64,000 nt of DNA, taken from assembly GCF_000003815.2 (NCBI RefSeq), contig NC_049994.1, forward strand, positions 10,370,538 to 10,434,537. Direction: 5' to 3'. The notes under the pieces are model-generated. The model saw only the letters and a list, made by a program, of their open reading frames with translations. It searched no databases and was not told the DNA's origin. Below, in pieces: positions 60,879-64,000 of the stretch (the stretch's first letter is position 1; every line of letters starts with the position of its first letter). The stretch is from Branchiostoma floridae (Eukaryota; Chordata; Leptocardii; Amphioxiformes; Branchiostomatidae). Both the position numbers and the translations under genes were made by a program.

Positions 60879-61110
60879 TTAGTCCTCCCCGGCGAATCTC
60901 CCTGTGTCTTCTATATACTTTGAGAATGCCTTGTACATCTTTTTGTTTGTTTCTTCTCCCAGATCTTCTCTCATCCCTGCTAGCGTCACTATGTCCAGAC
61001 TTCTCTCTTTCTCCTGTGTACTGAGTTCTTGGTATATGCTGTCCACCTCGTTATCCCGGTATCCATCTTTCTCTGTAAAGCGGTATGGTGGAATATCGTC
61101 CGTTCCTTTA
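60879..61110 (-). CDS. Candidate terminal coding exon, unidentified protein
   Basis: On the minus strand an 80-codon open frame runs from 61,121 to a TAA at 60,879-60,881. The exon start is probably an AG near 61,105-61,112 (TTTCAAG or ATTAAAG). The product is strongly charged and protein-like: EKDGYRDNEVDSIYQEL, then TQEKERSLDIVTLAG, then KKMYKAFSKYIEDTGRFAG and a short acidic end. It has no ATG at the start, so it would have to be spliced from exons further right (minus upstream), which I cannot place. The length alone is not significant in this DNA; the composition is what suggests coding. No family recognised. The tyrosine-rich acidic pattern could be a cytoplasmic tail. Confidence 0.35.
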
Positions 61111-61121
61111 ATCTTGAAATA

Positions 61122-63925
61122 TCATTAATAACTGAGAGAGGAATAACTCCTGAATTTGTTCTTGGTTATTCATAACCTGTACATAGTTTTGGTTATTATA
61201 AGATAAACATATCAGCCATAACCGGTGCTATTTCGTTTGATCTGTTTCCTCTACCTGAAACCTCGACGGATCGCTCTACTCTAGAAACAGAAATAAACGC
61301 CCGCTTTGCCTGCTTCGAAAATCTGTACTGCCATATATTCGTCTACAGGGAGAATTTTCTTACAGCCTTTGACTAACTATTGAAAAAGAAAAAAATACTA
61401 TTACAGTGGCACGGTTAGACTAAACTGGGTAAAACCTGAATGTGTGGGTTTCCTACATTGCCATGTGCTATTTGTTTAGAGCGCTGTCGTGTTTTGATGA
61501 AGTATATAGGGACTTGCAAGTCATGTTTTTGTCATCAGTATTCGGTTCGTTCAAAAGGTCTTCCAGGTTAAGACGACACGTATAAATTGATGAATACCAC
61601 GGCATGAATTTTTCAGATAAAAACAGTAAGACAAATGTTTTTGCCCGGCTACATAAATGCCGAAATTCATCATGCTTTTTTTTCAAAACGTTACGTTCTG
61701 AGCATTTTGAATTGTACTATTATCTGCTTCCACCAGACGATATGATTGTCAAAATTGGTCCTTATATTATTCAACGTATTTTGATAAATGTATGATTACG
61801 TGTACCATTTAATCCCAAAGAGAAGGAGACAGACTTGGTAATACGAAGTGGCTTTGCATGTAGTTAACTAAAATGCTGCGAAATTTTTAGCATATATTTT
61901 TTCGGCCCATAAATTTTCCTCAATTTTCATGTACCCAGGTTTTGTAGACAAACGCCTTATTGAAAAAAAACTAGTGTATTTTTTTACCTGAATTTAGGGT
62001 AGACTAGAGTTGTTTCTTCCCCAAAGGTAGGAATTTTCTTGCTGTATTTCTAGTACTATTCTAGTTTTGGGCATAATTCTATGTTCTAGTTTTGGACATA
62101 TTTCTATGCCTTTTTCTAGTGCTAAACAGCATTTTCTACCTGTTTTGATGCCTTAAAACATATCATAGGTTTAGAATTGTATAGGAGACAACTGTGTTTT
62201 TGTAAAGGTCTTCAAATTATCATTACAATACAATACGTAGTATTGTATCTCTATGTATTAATTTGAAGTAGGGAATATCACGAGTTCCTCACATATGACT
62301 CCCTAGCTTTATGTCATTTTCACAATCCATAATTTCTCCAATTTGCTGAATGTAAAATACGTTTATAAACCTTATAGATGTTACCCTATGCGATGCTCTT
62401 TCAAACAGAAATACTACAAATGTCATTTCTATAAACACAACAATTGAGAAACGAACGAATTTTCTTAAAAGAGAATATTGACAATCCATCCAGCTTTGTT
62501 TTGATGACGGTTTTCCCGAACATTTTTGTCTCAGTATAGCAACGACATTTTGACCGATCTAGTCAGCCGTGTCTCGCCGTATTCGTTGGAAATATGTTTC
62601 TGCAATCGACGGTTCAATTCAAACTTGCTCTCTCTGTGAATCGTATAGTTCTAGGCTCAAGAAGACGTCTGTGATTTCTGTCTGTGAAAAGGACATGTGG
62701 TTCCCCAGGATTACCCTGTAGATCCGGACTTGTGGTCACTTCATCACACAAATCCGATTTACAGGATAGGCCTTGGCAACACCAACCAACGTTACCATCA
62801 GTTAACCCAAGCCACGTCGTTGTTATAACTGTCCTACTTCAAAATTCGTTAAAATATTTTTCTTTTGAAAAGCAGACTACTCTCTACTCTACTCTACTCA
62901 GACGTGCAAGCGGCGGATGGCTTTCCAAGCGAGTTGTTGTACACCAAGAGAGAGGTGTCGTTTTTGCCAGCACGCCTTTCTGTTTTCACACAGTAAAGTT
63001 TGCGTGAATACAGGCAAGTTTCACCACCTAATAATTGCAAACTGATAACCTTTCATTGTTCACTTTCAGGTTGCGTTATGTAAAGCAAATCGTACCGCTG
63101 GGAGTGATACTAGAATTAGCTGAAGTACCTCTGTGTTAAATGAGCTATTTAAGTCACTGGGAGAAACTCAGATGCACATTGTAAGTACCCTAGACTTTGC
63201 GGGGTTGTACTTATATACTATCAGTCATACTTAGGGTGACCTCTATCTAACGTCTCTCTATCGTATATATTCCTTCCACGATGCCCTACTGAAGACTTGT
63301 TCTCACAAATTATAGGACATTAATCCTACTAACAGATTTCTAGAAAAAGACTGTACTTTTGGTTATAATCTGGAATTACTTTAGACTTTTTTCCTTCATA
63401 CAACCATTCCCAAAACTACACCAACCTAAAACAAAAGTCGAGTTTGTCTTTAGGGACTGGCTTGTATGTGATTTTTTTTTTTTTTTTAGATTATTCCTTC
63501 ACTGCGCGTGTGGCAATCCATTCCTGCAGCTTGGCACATCTTTTGACGCGGTACAAAAATTAGACACGTACCGAATTCACATACTGTTCTAGTGCCCCGT
63601 GGTGGTTCCAAATTGCGGTCAGACTTTTGCATTTTGGGCGATTTGTGCGCCGATATCTAGTCTAAGCCGAGCGTATTTATGGCCTTGTGACAGAGTTAGG
63701 GTCAGGGTAAGGTGAAAGGGCCGTGCCGACTTTGCTCAGTGCGTGAGGGAGAATTTCCAGAGCCTAGCTTGGAGTTTTCTTGCAACTTTGCCAACTTTGT
63801 GAGAGCGATTGACATACACAACTGTGTACGAACGATTTATTCTTTTTCAGGTTTATGCACAAGTAAAAAAATGTTACAATGTTAGTATTCAACGTTTTTA
63901 TATGTAACCCTGCTTGAAATGGAAG
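61122..63925. other. Right flank, no gene recognised
   Basis: Open frames at 61,468-61,686 (-) and 62,684-63,007 (+) show no domain. A short (TCTAC)n tract lies at 62,877-62,899. The minus strand around 61,200-61,330 has an open frame ending at a donor-like TTTCAG|GTAGAG, which might belong with the candidate exon at 60.9-61.1 kb. Confidence 0.35.
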
Positions 63926-63958
63926 AGAGTAGAGTGGTTTCAGCCAGGTAGGAGTTAA
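63926..63958 (-). repeat. Short dispersed cassette related to the LINE remnant at 6.2 kb
   Basis: AGAGTAGAGTGGTTTCAGCC followed by AGGTAGGAGTT is nearly identical to 6,203-6,233. On the minus strand it would encode NSYLAETTLLS, as in the 6.1-6.4 kb LINE-like fragment. Confidence 0.65.
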
Positions 63959-64000
63959 GAATGGATTTGTTTTTGTGTTGTTGTTTTTATTTTATTTCAA

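Noticed and set aside
63690-63715. GTTAGGGTCAGGGTAAGG as an interstitial telomere tract
   Set aside because: Only one TTAGGG hexamer with imperfect neighbours. No array.

Overview
Organism and overall character. This is AT-rich, intron- or intergene-like DNA from an animal, with no continuous protein-coding gene that I can identify. Decayed non-LTR retrotransposon ends, palindromic foldback elements, TTAA- and TA-flanked MITEs and abundant (AGAGT)n/(TCTAC)n pentamer microsatellites point to a marine invertebrate. A lancelet (Branchiostoma) is my best guess, made from general impression and not from a diagnostic gene.

Layout. (1) 1-7.8 kb: single-copy-looking flank with one degenerate LINE C-terminus on the minus strand near 6.1-6.4 kb. 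(2) About 7.8-48.88 kb: a head-to-tail array of a roughly 5.2-6.0 kb unit, named here U-1 (remnant), U0 (shortened), U1-U5 and U6 (expanded to 8.3 kb by partial duplication and a minisatellite insertion). The units differ by many substitutions and indels, so the array is old. Every unit from U0 to U6 nevertheless ends in a nearly invariant 63-bp block (starts at 11,764; 17,519; 22,704; 28,634; 34,509; 40,481; 48,824). (3) 48.88-64 kb: a flank with a 1.23-kb near-perfect inverted repeat at 50.5-51.8 kb, several MITEs (55.9, 56.5-57.4 and 60.4 kb) and one candidate unidentified terminal coding exon on the minus strand near 60.9-61.1 kb.

What each unit contains. In + order after the 63-bp block: a 5' splice-site-like AAG|GTAAGAC (kept in three units, and a similar site follows the last copy); an internal foldback of about 0.5 kb whose arms are homologous to the stand-alone inverted repeat at 50.5 kb; an exon-like 130-bp block bounded by TTTTAG or TTTCAG and ATTATAG|GTGAG; a second exon-like block that in three units keeps an open frame containing a motif of the MLAVNHFNGPL type; and, just upstream of the next 63-bp block, a moderately conserved promoter-like stretch. 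My working hypothesis is a tandemly duplicated, probably spliced transcription unit, now non-coding or decayed, whose promoter/first exon (the 63-bp block) is still under constraint or is being homogenised. I see no codon-position bias, so a living protein is not supported.

The array also gives natural empty sites: insertions in one unit (LINE tails in U0 and U4, a foldback in U3, a MITE in U5, a minisatellite in U6) can be delimited by comparison with the others. U1 contains a 100-N assembly gap.
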